Positions 1 to 7,167 of a stretch of DNA of 14,214 nt are shown in pieces (the stretch's first letter is position 1; every line of letters starts with the position of its first letter). The notes below the pieces were generated by a model, which made no database searches, had not been told where the DNA came from, and saw nothing but the letters and a program-made list of their open reading frames with translations. Location of the stretch: the NCBI GenBank assembly GCA_030149025.1, contig JASBSH010000061.1, positions 1 to 14,214 of the forward strand, written 5' to 3'. A program made the position numbers and the translations under genes. This stretch comes from Actinomycetales bacterium (GTDB lineage Bacteria > Actinomycetota > Actinomycetes > Actinomycetales > BWSM-131).

Positions 1-479
1 TGTTTCGCTCGATCCTGGACGGGATCGCCGAAACTGAGGAGTCGGAGGAGGGCTCGGATCAAGACCGCGGCGGTGGCCCGTACGGGTCCGACCTGCTCGC
101 GGCATTCGGTGTGCTACTAGACGAGCTCGCGCAGGGCATCCGCGCCTACGGCTCACTCGTGCGCGCCGACGCGCGAACCGGCGGACAGGGGAGCGACGCC
201 GCCCTCGCCGAAGCCCTGGAGACCCTGGGGGAGGCCCGGGCCGTGCTGACCGAGCTGCTTCTCGTGAAGTCCGGCGACGACCAGTACGCGTGGATGCTCA
301 GCGGCTCCCTGCTCGCGAGCGTCGACAGGGTGTTTCGAGAGCTCGACCTGGAGGAGAGGATCCGGCAACGCGAGCGGTGGGCGCAGCGCTGGGCGCAGAG
401 GCGAGACCTTCGGGCGAGGCTGAAAGGCACCACGCGCGCGGCCGCGGACCGGGCTCGTCGTCGCCGGCGGGGCCGGTAG
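1..479 (+). CDS. C-terminal fragment of FUSC / aromatic acid exporter-like membrane protein
   Basis: The reading frame is open from the left edge (first full codon at position 3) to a TAG at 477-479, so this is the 3' end of a gene that starts outside the window. An internal ATG/GTG start is unnecessary. The visible ~158 residues are a soluble tail. An acidic linker is followed by helical segments with LLDELAQGIRAYGSLVRAD, then a LGEARAVLTELLL helix, a WMLSGSLLASVDRVFRELD helix and a very Arg-rich end. This arrangement matches, from memory, the cytoplasmic C-terminal part of actinobacterial FUSC/ArAE exporters, which efflux aromatic acids or similar organic anions. The membrane domain is not in the window, so the family call rests on the tail only. 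It ends 24 bp from the convergent ABC ATPase gene, with no obvious terminator hairpin between them. Confidence 0.6.
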   Translation, partial: FRSILDGIAETEESEEGSDQDRGGGPYGSDLLAAFGVLLDELAQGIRAYGSLVRADARTGGQGSDAALAEALETLGEARAVLTELLLVKSGDDQYAWMLSGSLLASVDRVFRELDLEERIRQRERWAQRWAQRRDLRARLKGTTRAAADRARRRRRGR

Positions 480-503
480 CTCGACAACGGCTGAGTGCGC
501 AGG

Positions 504-1610
504 TCACGACGGAGCCGTCCGTCGCAAGGCGGCCCAGACGGCGGTCGGCGTCAGCACCCCGAGGTACCGGTCGCCGTCCACGACGGGCAGCCACCCGGCG
601 TCGTGCTGGACGATCTCGCCGAGCCCCCGGCGCAGTGAGTCGCCCACCTGCACCGTCTCGTCGAACCGGCGGGTGTGGTCACCGACCGTGCCCTGACCGG
701 ACGCGATGCTCCGCGCCGAGACCCAACCGCGCAGCCTTCCTGCCTCGTCGATGACGACGGCGTAGGGCTCGAACGCGTCCCCGATCAGCTGCCGCGCCTC
801 GGTGGCAGGGTCGTTCCACAGCGCTGTGGGCGGATGCTCGAGGTCGAGCGGGTCGATCGGTGTCACCGCCAAGCGCCGTAGACCCCGGTCGGCCCCGACG
901 AAGTCAGCGACGAAGTCGTTCGCCGGTGCGCCCAGCACCGTTGCGGGGTCGGCGAACTGCTCGACATGCGCACCCGTGCTCAGCACGACGATCCGGTCGG
1001 CGAGGCGCACCGCCTCGTCGATGTCGTGCGTGACGAACAGGACCGTCTTGTGCAGCTCGTTCTGGATCCGGCGGAACTCCGACTGAAGGTGATCTCGTGC
1101 GATCGGGTCGACTGCGCCGAAGGGCTCGTCCATCAGCAGCACCGGCGGGTCGGCCGCGAGCCCACGCGCCACCCCGACTCGCTGCTGCTGGCCACCGGAG
1201 AGCTCCGCCGGATAGCGCTCGGCGTACGTCTTCGGCTCCAGGCCGACGAGGCGCAGCATCTCCTGGACACGCTCACGGGTCCGCCGCTTGTCCCATCCCA
1301 GGAGGTCGGGGACGACGGCCACGTTCGCCGCGACGGTGAGGTGCGGGAAGAGTCCGATGCGCTGGATCACGTACCCGATGTGACGACGCAGGTTGACCGC
1401 GTCGACGTGCGTGACGTCGTCCCCGTTGATCCTGATCCGGCCGGAGGTCGGCTCGATGAGCCGGTTCACGAGCCGGAGCGTCGTCGACTTGCCGCACCCG
1501 GAGGGGCCGACCAGTGCGACGAGCTCGCCGCGACGCACCGCCAGGTCGAGGTGGTCGACTGCCACGGTGCCGTCGGGGTAGGTCTTGGTGACCGAATCCA
1601 GCTGGATCAT
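504..1610 (-). CDS. Quaternary-amine (betaine/choline/proline) ABC importer ATPase, OpuCA/ProV family
   Basis: This 368-residue protein would drive uptake of glycine betaine, choline or a related compatible solute. The sequence shows Walker A GPSGCGKST at 35-43, Q-loop Gln83, signature LSGGQ at 137-141, Walker B VLLMDEP at 157-163 and H-loop His195. A C-terminal extension past ~residue 235 carries two CBS-like stretches (AVVIDEAGRLRGWVS; WLPVVDGDRYLGVL). In OpuA-type transporters the CBS pair senses ionic strength, so osmotic gating is a reasonable inference. The frame stays open far upstream without a start codon being needed; ATG 1610 is chosen because MIQLDSVTKTYPDG is the standard family N-terminus and AAGAG lies just upstream. 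It is oriented away from its permease and binding-protein genes, which begin 24 bp away on the other strand. Family assignment is firm; the exact substrate cannot be read from sequence. Confidence 0.93.
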   Translation of the reverse strand: MIQLDSVTKTYPDGTVAVDHLDLAVRRGELVALVGPSGCGKSTTLRLVNRLIEPTSGRIRINGDDVTHVDAVNLRRHIGYVIQRIGLFPHLTVAANVAVVPDLLGWDKRRTRERVQEMLRLVGLEPKTYAERYPAELSGGQQQRVGVARGLAADPPVLLMDEPFGAVDPIARDHLQSEFRRIQNELHKTVLFVTHDIDEAVRLADRIVVLSTGAHVEQFADPATVLGAPANDFVADFVGADRGLRRLAVTPIDPLDLEHPPTALWNDPATEARQLIGDAFEPYAVVIDEAGRLRGWVSARSIASGQGTVGDHTRRFDETVQVGDSLRRGLGEIVQHDAGWLPVVDGDRYLGVLTPTAVWAALRRTAPS

Positions 1611-1634
1611 CGGCTCTTCGGTAGCGTCGAACCC

Positions 1635-2342
1635 GTGCTCAGCGTCGTCCGGGCCGAGGTCCACGCGGCAACCCTTGCCGACAACTGCCTCGTCCGCAAC
1701 GACTGGGTCTGCCCGCTGTACGTGCAGACGCGTGCCGAGGAGCTGTGGGACGGGACCCTGCAGCACCTCTACATCACCGGGATGTCGCTGCTGATCGGAG
1801 TGCTCATCTCGGTGCCGCTCGCCGTGTTCGCCCACGAGTGGCGCAGGGCGCGCCGGCTGACGCTCGGGGTGTCGACGGCGCTGTACACGATCCCGTCGCT
1901 CGCGATGTTCTCGCTGCTGCTGCCCTTCCTCGGGCTGTCGGCGGCCACGACGATCACCGGCCTGGTGGTGTACTCGTTGACGATCCTGGTGCGGAACCTG
2001 CTCGTCGGGCTCGACAACGTCGACGACGACGTCCGGGACGCCGCCCGCGGCATGGGGTTCGGCCGCTTCGGGATGCTGAGGAAGGTCGAGGCGCCGCTCG
2101 CGCTGCCCGCCGCGTTCGCCGGGCTCCGGGTCGCGGCGGTCTCGACGATCGCGCTCACGACCGTCGGTGCACTGGTCGGGTACGGCGGGCTCGGCAACAT
2201 CATGTTGCGAGGGGTGCAGGCCAACTTCAAGGCCGAGGTGCTGACGTCGTCGGTGCTCTCTGTCGTCCTGGCTGTGGTCGCGGACTTCCTCCTGCTCGGC
2301 CTGCAACGTCTGCTCGTGCCGTGGCAGCGGGCGGGAGCCTGA
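1635..2342 (+). CDS. Quaternary-amine ABC importer permease (OpuCB/ProW family), first
   Basis: A 235-residue integral membrane subunit of the betaine/choline-type importer. Several hydrophobic helices are visible (GMSLLIGVLISVPLAVF, TTITGLVVYSLTILV, VLSVVLAVVADFLLLGL). The permease-ATPase coupling loop DVRDAARGMGFGRFGMLRKVEAPLALP is the EAA-type motif of this family, followed by the typical GALVGYGGLGNIM. GTG 1635 is the last start before the conserved NDWVCPLYVQTR N-terminal block; no Shine-Dalgarno is evident, and GTG 1722 is the only other in-frame option that keeps all helices. It ends 1 bp before the second permease, so the two are translationally linked. The start lies 24 bp from the divergent ATPase start, leaving almost no room for a promoter outside coding DNA. 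The family is certain, the start less so. Confidence 0.9.
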   Translation: MLSVVRAEVHAATLADNCLVRNDWVCPLYVQTRAEELWDGTLQHLYITGMSLLIGVLISVPLAVFAHEWRRARRLTLGVSTALYTIPSLAMFSLLLPFLGLSAATTITGLVVYSLTILVRNLLVGLDNVDDDVRDAARGMGFGRFGMLRKVEAPLALPAAFAGLRVAAVSTIALTTVGALVGYGGLGNIMLRGVQANFKAEVLTSSVLSVVLAVVADFLLLGLQRLLVPWQRAGA

Positions 2343-2343
2343 G

Positions 2344-3054
2344 ATGGGCTGGCTTGCCGACACCGTCGCCTGGCTCCTCGACGGTGCGAACTGGAGCGGC
2401 TCGGCCGGCGTCCTGACCCTGCTGCGACAGCACCTGCTGCTCACGCTCGCCGCACTGGCCGTCGCCTGCGTCATCTCCCTGCCGCTGGCGATCTGGCTGG
2501 GGCACATCGGCCGCGGCGGTGTGCTGGCGGTGCAGCTGACGAACATCGGCCGGGCGGTGCCGGTGCTCGCGGTGCTCGTGGTGCTGGTCGTCGCGGGCTC
2601 GCCGTTCGGGTTCTCCGGCCTCACGCCCGTCACGGCGTTCACGCTGTTCGCGATCCCCCCGATCGTGACGAACACCTACGTCGGGATGCGCGAGGTGGAC
2701 CGCGGAGCGGTCGAGGCTGCGCGAGGTATGGGCATGACCGGCTGGCAGACGGTGCGCCGGGTCGAGCTGCCGCTTGCCGCCCCGCTCATCCTCAACGGCA
2801 TCCGGCTGTCGGCGACACAGCTGGTGGCAACGGTTTCGATCGCCGCGCTCGCCGCCTTCGGCGGGCTGGGCAGGGTCATCACCCTCGGCTTCGCCAACCA
2901 GGACGTGGGACAGGTCGTCGCCGGAGCGCTGCTGATCGCTCTGCTCGCGCTCGCGGTGGAGGCGCTGTTCGACCTCCTGGGCCGGCTCATCGACCCCGGA
3001 CGGCGCGTGGCTGCGTCTTCCCTGCAGGTGCCGGTTGTCAGCACCGAGCCGTAG
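2344..3054 (+). CDS. Quaternary-amine ABC importer permease (OpuCD/ProW family), second
   Basis: A 236-residue membrane permease that would pair with the preceding one to form the transmembrane channel. Its hydrophobic helices include LLLTLAALAVACVISLPLAI, VLAVLVVLVVAG, LTPVTAFTLFAIPPIV and VAGALLIALLALAVEALFDLL. The coupling motif GAVEAARGMGMTGWQTVRRVELPLAAPLIL and the downstream AAFGGLGRVITLG are characteristic of the OpuC/ProW group. ATG 2344 follows the upstream TGA by one base, which supports the start and an operon. The two permeases are related but distinct, consistent with OpuCB/OpuCD-like heterodimers. A 132-bp gap with a hairpin separates it from the binding-protein gene. Confidence 0.92.
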   Translation: MGWLADTVAWLLDGANWSGSAGVLTLLRQHLLLTLAALAVACVISLPLAIWLGHIGRGGVLAVQLTNIGRAVPVLAVLVVLVVAGSPFGFSGLTPVTAFTLFAIPPIVTNTYVGMREVDRGAVEAARGMGMTGWQTVRRVELPLAAPLILNGIRLSATQLVATVSIAALAAFGGLGRVITLGFANQDVGQVVAGALLIALLALAVEALFDLLGRLIDPGRRVAASSLQVPVVSTEP

Positions 3055-3142
3055 TGTGGCTGCGAACTGGAAAACGGGATGCCGGGCCGGTCGCGGGCGG
3101 GTTGACTCGTGATGCGGGTGCCGGACGGTGCCCCCGGACACG

Positions 3143-3164
3143 CGCGACGCCGACCGGCGTCGCG
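3143..3164 (+). promoter_or_regulatory. Intercistronic hairpin before the binding-protein gene
   Basis: A perfect 9-bp inverted repeat (CGCGACGCC at 3143-3151, GGCGTCGCG at 3156-3164) encloses a GACC loop and ends 6 bases before the strong RBS of the binding-protein gene. There is no T-tract, so it is not a classical terminator. Hairpins at this place in ABC operons can stabilise the binding-protein mRNA or differentially control it; that role is inference. A TTGACT at 3102-3107 resembles a -35 box, but no convincing -10 follows at the right distance. Confidence 0.5.
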
Positions 3165-3186
3165 GGACACAGAAGGTGGTTCACCC

Positions 3187-4173
3187 GTGCGCAGCAAAGT
3201 TCGACTCATGGCCGTCTCGGTCCTCGCATCGGCCGCATTGCTCGGTCTCGCGGCATGCGGGGGCGGCGGCGGAGAACCTTTCGGGGGGCAGAACAGCAGT
3301 GGTTCTGCCACGGGGGGTGCGGACGCCACGGGTGGCTCGGGGCAGACCGTCGTCGTCGGCGGCGCGAACTTCACCGAGATGCAGATCATGCAGGCGATCT
3401 ACGTGGCGCTCCTGGAGAACGAGGGGTATCAGACCGAGACCGTGACGGCCGGCCAGCGGGAGGTCTACTTCCCAGAACTGTCCAATGGCGCCATCGACGT
3501 CGTGCCGGAGTACGCCGCCACTCTCGCGGAGTACCTGAACATCGGTGCCAACGGCAAGGACGCCAAACCCGTCGCCACGAACGACCCGCAGCAGACCGTC
3601 GAGGCGATGCGTCCGCTGGCGGAGAAGGAGAACGTCGTCATCCTCGACCCGGCCAAGGCGGCCGACCAGAACGGCTTCGCCGTGACGAAGGACTTCTCGG
3701 AGAAGAACGGCGTCACGACGCTGTCCCAGCTCGGCGCCCTCGGTCAACCGGTCGTTCTCGCCGCCGCCGAGGAGTGCCCCGACCGTCCGTTCTGTGGTCC
3801 GGGGCTGGAGAAGACCTACGGCATCAAGGTCAGCAAGTACATGCCGACCGGGTTCAGCACGCCGCAGACGAAGCAGGCGGTCAAGGACGGTGAGGCACAG
3901 CTCGGCCTCGTCGCGACCACGGACGGCACGCTCGGGCAGTTCGACTTGGTGCTGCTGCAGGACGACAAGCAGCTGCAGCTCGCGGACAACCTCGTCCCTG
4001 CCGTGAACAGCGAGACGGCCAAGGACACCAAGCTCGTCGACGCGCTGAACAAGCTCGCAGGCGTCCTGACGACCGAGGATCTCGCGCAGCTGAACGCGCA
4101 GGTCGACGGCCAGCGGCTGAAGCCGCAGGACGTTGCCGAGCAGTACCTCAAGGACAAGGGCCTGATCGGCTGA
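3187..4173 (+). CDS. Quaternary-amine-binding lipoprotein of the ABC importer (OpuAC/OpuBC family)
   Basis: A 328-residue extracytoplasmic substrate-binding protein anchored by lipid. Start GTG 3187 is chosen over upstream in-frame starts because AGAAGGTGG sits at 3171-3179 and the N-terminus then reads as a compact signal peptide (VRSKVRLMAVSVLASAALL) with lipobox LAAC and lipidated Cys24. A low-complexity Gly/Ser/Thr linker follows. The mature domain begins TVVVGGANFTEMQIMQAIYV, the hallmark of the glycine betaine/choline/carnitine-binding group. Later blocks (AIDVVPEYAATLAEYL, GLVATTDGTLGQFDLVLL, LADNLVPAVNSE) fit the two-lobed fold. Length is normal. It lies downstream of the two permeases, completing the importer with the divergent ATPase. 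The exact ligand (betaine, choline, carnitine, proline betaine) cannot be assigned. Confidence 0.93.
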   Translation: MRSKVRLMAVSVLASAALLGLAACGGGGGEPFGGQNSSGSATGGADATGGSGQTVVVGGANFTEMQIMQAIYVALLENEGYQTETVTAGQREVYFPELSNGAIDVVPEYAATLAEYLNIGANGKDAKPVATNDPQQTVEAMRPLAEKENVVILDPAKAADQNGFAVTKDFSEKNGVTTLSQLGALGQPVVLAAAEECPDRPFCGPGLEKTYGIKVSKYMPTGFSTPQTKQAVKDGEAQLGLVATTDGTLGQFDLVLLQDDKQLQLADNLVPAVNSETAKDTKLVDALNKLAGVLTTEDLAQLNAQVDGQRLKPQDVAEQYLKDKGLIG

Positions 4174-4239
4174 CCGGCCGGGTGGGCGCAACAGGTCCCA
4201 GGTATCGGGCTGCGGCGGCCGGCGTTGATCCTTGACCCC

Positions 4240-5289
4240 GTGCCCGGAGACCTGACGACACACGAATCCGGCCCGGTGGCCTCTGCCTGGTTGGCGGTCG
4301 AGCGCGCCCGGCGCTATCTGCCGGGCCTCGTCGTCGTGGTGGTCGCGGTCGCCGTCGCCTGGGGCGTCAGCCGGCTGGTTCCGACGGTCGGACCGCTTAC
4401 CTGGGCGGTCCTGCTCGGTGTCCTGGCGGGCAACGCCGGCCTCATCCGTCCGGTCGCGGAGCCGGGCACGACATGGGCCACCCGGCGGCTCCTGCGCGCG
4501 GGAGTCGTCCTGCTCGGCCTGCAGCTCGCCGTCCCCCAGGTCCTGGCACTCGGGCCGCAGCTGCTGGCGCTGGTGGTGGGCTGCGTCGTCCTGACGTTCT
4601 TCGGCACACGTTGGCTTGGACGCCGGCTCGGCCTCTCCAGCGGCACGAGCCTGCTCGTCGCGACCGGCTTCTCCGTCTGCGGTGCCTCGGCGATCGCCGC
4701 GATGGAGAGCGTCAGCGACGCCGACGAGGACGACGTCGCCACCGGCATCGGTCTCGTCACGCTCTTCGGGACCCTGGCGATCTTCGCCCTGCCGTGGCTC
4801 GGCGGGCTGATCGGCCTGACCCCCCAGCAGTACGGCATCTGGGCGGGCGCGAGCGTGCACGAGGTCGCGCAGGTGGTGGCGGCGGCAGCGCCGGTCAGCG
4901 GTGCCCTCGCGATCGCCGTCGTCGTCAAGCTGACCCGGGTCGTGCTGCTGGCGCCGATGGTGGCGGGGCAGAGCCTGGCCTTGCGCCGGGCCAGCGGCCA
5001 GCGCGCGGACGCGACCGGCACCGCCAGGCGGCCGCCACTCGTCCCGCTGTTCGTGCTCGGCTTCCTCGCGATGGTGGCTCTGCGGTCGACCGTCCCGCTG
5101 CCCGACAGCGCCGTCAGCACCGCCACGGTCCTTCAGGATCTGGCCCTCGCCGCGGCGCTTTTCGGCCTCGGCGCTGGGGTGCGGGTCGGCGCCTTGCGCC
5201 GCACCGGTGCGCGGGCGCTGGTGCTCGGCATGGCCTCCTGGGTGTTCATCGCCGTGGTGTCGCTCGGCGGGGTGCTCGCGCTGGCCTAA
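4240..5289 (+). CDS. YeiH/UPF0324-family membrane protein (putative sulfate exporter)
   Basis: A 349-residue, strongly hydrophobic protein with about ten predicted helices. The family hallmarks are visible: TWAVLLGVLAGNAGL near the N-terminus, a GFSVCGASAIAAMESV block around Cys147, and GASVHEVAQVVAAAA around His207. These match the Cons_hypoth698/UPF0324 family (YeiH), often annotated as a putative sulfate exporter, though for most members the substrate is not established. GTG 4240 is used; TTG 4225 is in frame and would add five residues, and neither has a good ribosome-binding site. It starts 66 bp after the betaine-binding protein on the same strand, so co-transcription is possible, but no functional link is evident. 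It ends 194 bp from the convergent DUF1684 gene. Confidence 0.85.
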   Translation: MPGDLTTHESGPVASAWLAVERARRYLPGLVVVVVAVAVAWGVSRLVPTVGPLTWAVLLGVLAGNAGLIRPVAEPGTTWATRRLLRAGVVLLGLQLAVPQVLALGPQLLALVVGCVVLTFFGTRWLGRRLGLSSGTSLLVATGFSVCGASAIAAMESVSDADEDDVATGIGLVTLFGTLAIFALPWLGGLIGLTPQQYGIWAGASVHEVAQVVAAAAPVSGALAIAVVVKLTRVVLLAPMVAGQSLALRRASGQRADATGTARRPPLVPLFVLGFLAMVALRSTVPLPDSAVSTATVLQDLALAAALFGLGAGVRVGALRRTGARALVLGMASWVFIAVVSLGGVLALA

Positions 5290-5310
5290 TCGCGCGACAA
5301 GGCACGTGAG

Positions 5311-5355
5311 GGCGCGGGTGGTGCTCGGCGTAGGCGGGGCGCGGGTGGTGCTCGG
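5311..5355 (+). repeat. 18-nt direct repeat pair
   Basis: GGCGCGGGTGGTGCTCGG occurs at 5311-5328 and again, identically, at 5338-5355 (period 27 nt) just after the stop of the YeiH-like gene. This is probably a local duplication; no function is evident. Confidence 0.75.
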
Positions 5356-5361
5356 AGCAGA

Positions 5362-5408
5362 GCTATCAGCGTGTTAGGACCTGGGCGAAAAGCTGACGCG
5401 CTGATAGC
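5362..5408. repeat. Long-stem hairpin between convergent genes (bidirectional terminator or REP-like element)
   Basis: GCTATCAGCGTGT at 5362-5374 pairs with ACGCGCTGATAGC at 5396-5408, giving 13 base pairs with a single G-T wobble, around a 21-nt loop (TAGGACCTGGGCGAAAAGCTG split across 5375-5395). It lies between the convergent YeiH-like and DUF1684 genes, where a bidirectional terminator is expected, but there is no T-tract on either strand. The relatively AT-containing arms stand out from the surrounding GC-rich DNA, suggesting an interspersed palindromic repeat. Confidence 0.6.
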
Positions 5409-5483
5409 CCGGCTCGACAACACATGCCCGGATCGTTCGGTCGCCGTCAGACCGATGAGGTGTGCGAACAGTCGACGGTTGAG

Positions 5484-6107
5484 TCAGCCGACCCACGGCC
5501 CGGTGTACCGCTCACCGACCGGGACATCGGTCGCCAACCAGTTGCCACGCGGCGCGAGCGGGCACGCCCACGCCGGGTCGTAGGCGCAAGACGGGTGGTA
5601 CGCGAAGTTCAGGTCGATCACGAGACGTCCCGGCTCACCGGCCGCGCTCCCTCCGAGATCCGCGCCCTTGACCGTGTCGAGCAGGTACCGCCCACCGCCG
5701 TACCCGTGCCGGCCGGAGATGCCGTCACGCAAGGGGACGAACACACCGCCGCCGTAGCCGATCAGCCACCACACGTCGAGCGAGCCCAGTGCCGGCAGCT
5801 CCGCCACGCCGAGGCGGTCGAACACCACGCGCCCGTCCGTGCCGGTCTCGACCTCGAAGCGCTCAGCCGCAGCCCGCTTCACCGGGACCTCGAACCGGTA
5901 CGCCTTGTCGTACGGCGCCACGTCTAGACCCTTGAACACCCTCCGGTGCTCGAGGAGCAGCGGTGACTGCGGGTGCTCCCCGAACAAGGCCTCGCGACCC
6001 CTGACCCAGGTCCGGTGCGCCGCGGCAGGGTCATCGTGCGCGAGCTGCCGCACACGCGCGTAGAGGTCGAAGGTGCGCCGCCGCCAGTCGAGGAGGTCCA
6101 GGGACAT
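5484..6107 (-). CDS. DUF1684 domain-containing protein
   Basis: A 207-residue soluble protein with no signal peptide or membrane segment. The C-terminal signature DLNFAYHPSCAYDPAWACPLAP, the N-terminal WRRRTFDLYARVR and a mid-protein YDKAYRFEVPV are recognisable features of the DUF1684 family, which is common in actinobacteria and has no established biochemical role. Length fits the family. ATG 6107 is the natural start; a weak GAGAG element lies upstream. It is divergent from the hypothetical membrane protein gene at 6296, and the 188 bp between them hold a tandem repeat array. It converges on the YeiH-like gene across the hairpin region. Confidence 0.85.
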   Translation of the reverse strand: MSLDLLDWRRRTFDLYARVRQLAHDDPAAAHRTWVRGREALFGEHPQSPLLLEHRRVFKGLDVAPYDKAYRFEVPVKRAAAERFEVETGTDGRVVFDRLGVAELPALGSLDVWWLIGYGGGVFVPLRDGISGRHGYGGGRYLLDTVKGADLGGSAAGEPGRLVIDLNFAYHPSCAYDPAWACPLAPRGNWLATDVPVGERYTGPWVG

Positions 6108-6136
6108 GCGCCGAGTCTCTCGCGCACATGACTGAC

Positions 6137-6206
6137 CTCACATGACCGGCCTCACCGGACGCACCTCACCGGACGCACCCCACCGGACGGAGCTCACAAG
6201 ACGGAC
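6137..6206 (+). repeat. Five tandem 14-nt units in a divergent upstream region
   Basis: Units begin at 6137, 6151, 6165, 6179 and 6193. Units 2 and 3 are identical (CTCACCGGACGCAC), while units 1, 4 and 5 differ at several bases. Degenerate GACGGAC-ending pieces continue to about 6243. The array occupies most of the non-coding space between the divergent DUF1684 gene (start 6107) and the gene at 6296, so it could be a run of regulator sites or simply a slippage-prone minisatellite. No promoter can be identified confidently here. Confidence 0.7.
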
Positions 6207-6295
6207 CCCCGCGAGAGACGGACCCCGGCGAACAACGACGGACACGCAGCGTCACTTCCGTGGTCTGCGCCGTCCATGGCTCTAAGGTGTGGCGT

Positions 6296-7129
6296 GTGAC
6301 TGCTCCTGTGACCTGTGGTGTGCCCCGGCGCGGGCGACACCGTGCACCGGGGCGCGGCTGGGGGCCACGTGCCCTGCTGGCCGCGATGGCTGCACCGCTC
6401 GCCAGCATCGCCGGTACGACCGCCGCCGTGGCCGCCGTTTTCGTGGACGCGGCAGCCTGGGCCGTGCCCGGGGCTGCCATCGCGGGGGCGCCCGGCCTCC
6501 TCCACCTCCTTCGCCGCCACCGCCGCGAGCGCCGGCGCGCCGACCGGCGGGCGCGCGCGATGTCCCGCCCGGTGCCGCCGCTCGTCTGGGAGCCGGTCGT
6601 CTGGGAGCCGGTCGTCCCCGAGCCGGTCGTGTGGGGCGACGTCCTGGACATCCGGGATGCGAAGCAGGACCAGCGCGAGCACGAGGACGACGTCACGCAG
6701 GTTCCGCTGTCGGCTGCACCTGGGGTGCCCGACCGCCGGGTCGACACCGGCGAGCTGCAGGCCATGTGTGACGCCGGCGACGGCCCGGACACCGGTGAGC
6801 TTCTGGTCGTGCCCGACGCGTCCGTGGTCCTGGGCGGGGAGCTGGTGACCGAGGCGCCGGCGGGTAAGCAGGCCGTGCTCGTCGGCGGGCTGACCGGTAC
6901 GGCGCACGTCCTCGCGCCCACGGTTCGGCGGCGTTCGCGGCGGAACACGATGGAGGACCGGGTCTTCGACGCGCTCGCGATGTCGACGGCCGACCCGCTC
7001 ACCCGGACCCTCGAGCTGCCGAGCGGCAGCGGTCGTCGCGCGGCCGGCACCCCGGTCGAGGGGTCCGCTCAGCGCACCCACAGGTCGCTGCGTGCCGTGC
7101 CGGCGCGCAGGGGCCGGCACGTGGCCTGA
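6296..7129 (+). CDS. Hypothetical membrane protein with two N-terminal helices and a WEPVV repeat
   Basis: I do not recognise this 277-residue protein. GTG 6296 is preferred over GTG 6260 because TAAGGTGTG precedes it at an RBS-like distance. A basic N-terminus (to ~25) leads into two adjacent hydrophobic stretches, ~26-50 and ~52-72, then a dense Arg/His cluster (73-87) that would keep the rest cytoplasmic. Residues ~96-112 are a short repeat, WEPVVWEPVVPEPVV, encoded by 15-nt tandem units at 6581-6625. The remainder is low in hydrophobicity, with two DTGEL motifs and an Arg-rich NTMEDRVFDAL segment near the end. Codon use looks like the neighbours, so it is probably a real but lineage-restricted gene. 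It could be a small envelope or regulatory protein; no function is assigned. Confidence 0.65.
   Translation: MTAPVTCGVPRRGRHRAPGRGWGPRALLAAMAAPLASIAGTTAAVAAVFVDAAAWAVPGAAIAGAPGLLHLLRRHRRERRRADRRARAMSRPVPPLVWEPVVWEPVVPEPVVWGDVLDIRDAKQDQREHEDDVTQVPLSAAPGVPDRRVDTGELQAMCDAGDGPDTGELLVVPDASVVLGGELVTEAPAGKQAVLVGGLTGTAHVLAPTVRRRSRRNTMEDRVFDALAMSTADPLTRTLELPSGSGRRAAGTPVEGSAQRTHRSLRAVPARRGRHVA
6581..6634 (+). repeat. In-frame 15-nt tandem repeat inside the hypothetical gene
   Basis: Three units start at 6581, 6596 and 6611 (consensus GTCGTCTGGGAGCCG), plus a partial fourth from 6626. They encode the repeated VVWEP/VVPEP peptide. The repeats stay in frame, so copy-number changes would only lengthen or shorten the linker. 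Confidence 0.75.
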
Positions 7130-7167
7130 GCACCCGCTGACCGAGCTCGGCTACTGCTCGAACTCGG

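Noticed and set aside
1611..2675. Upstream extension of the minus-strand ATPase frame to 2675
   Set aside because: The extra ~355 residues are low-complexity His/Arg/Gln-rich antisense of the two permeases; family homology begins at ATG 1610.
3102..3130. Internal promoter for the binding-protein gene (TTGACT at 3102)
   Set aside because: A good -35 match, but no -10 hexamer at 16-19 bp; noted only in the hairpin entry.
3181..4860. 559-codon minus-strand open frame
   Set aside because: Lies antisense to the binding-protein and YeiH-like genes, has Arg/Asp/Gln-rich composition and no recognisable domain; the plus-strand genes are clear.
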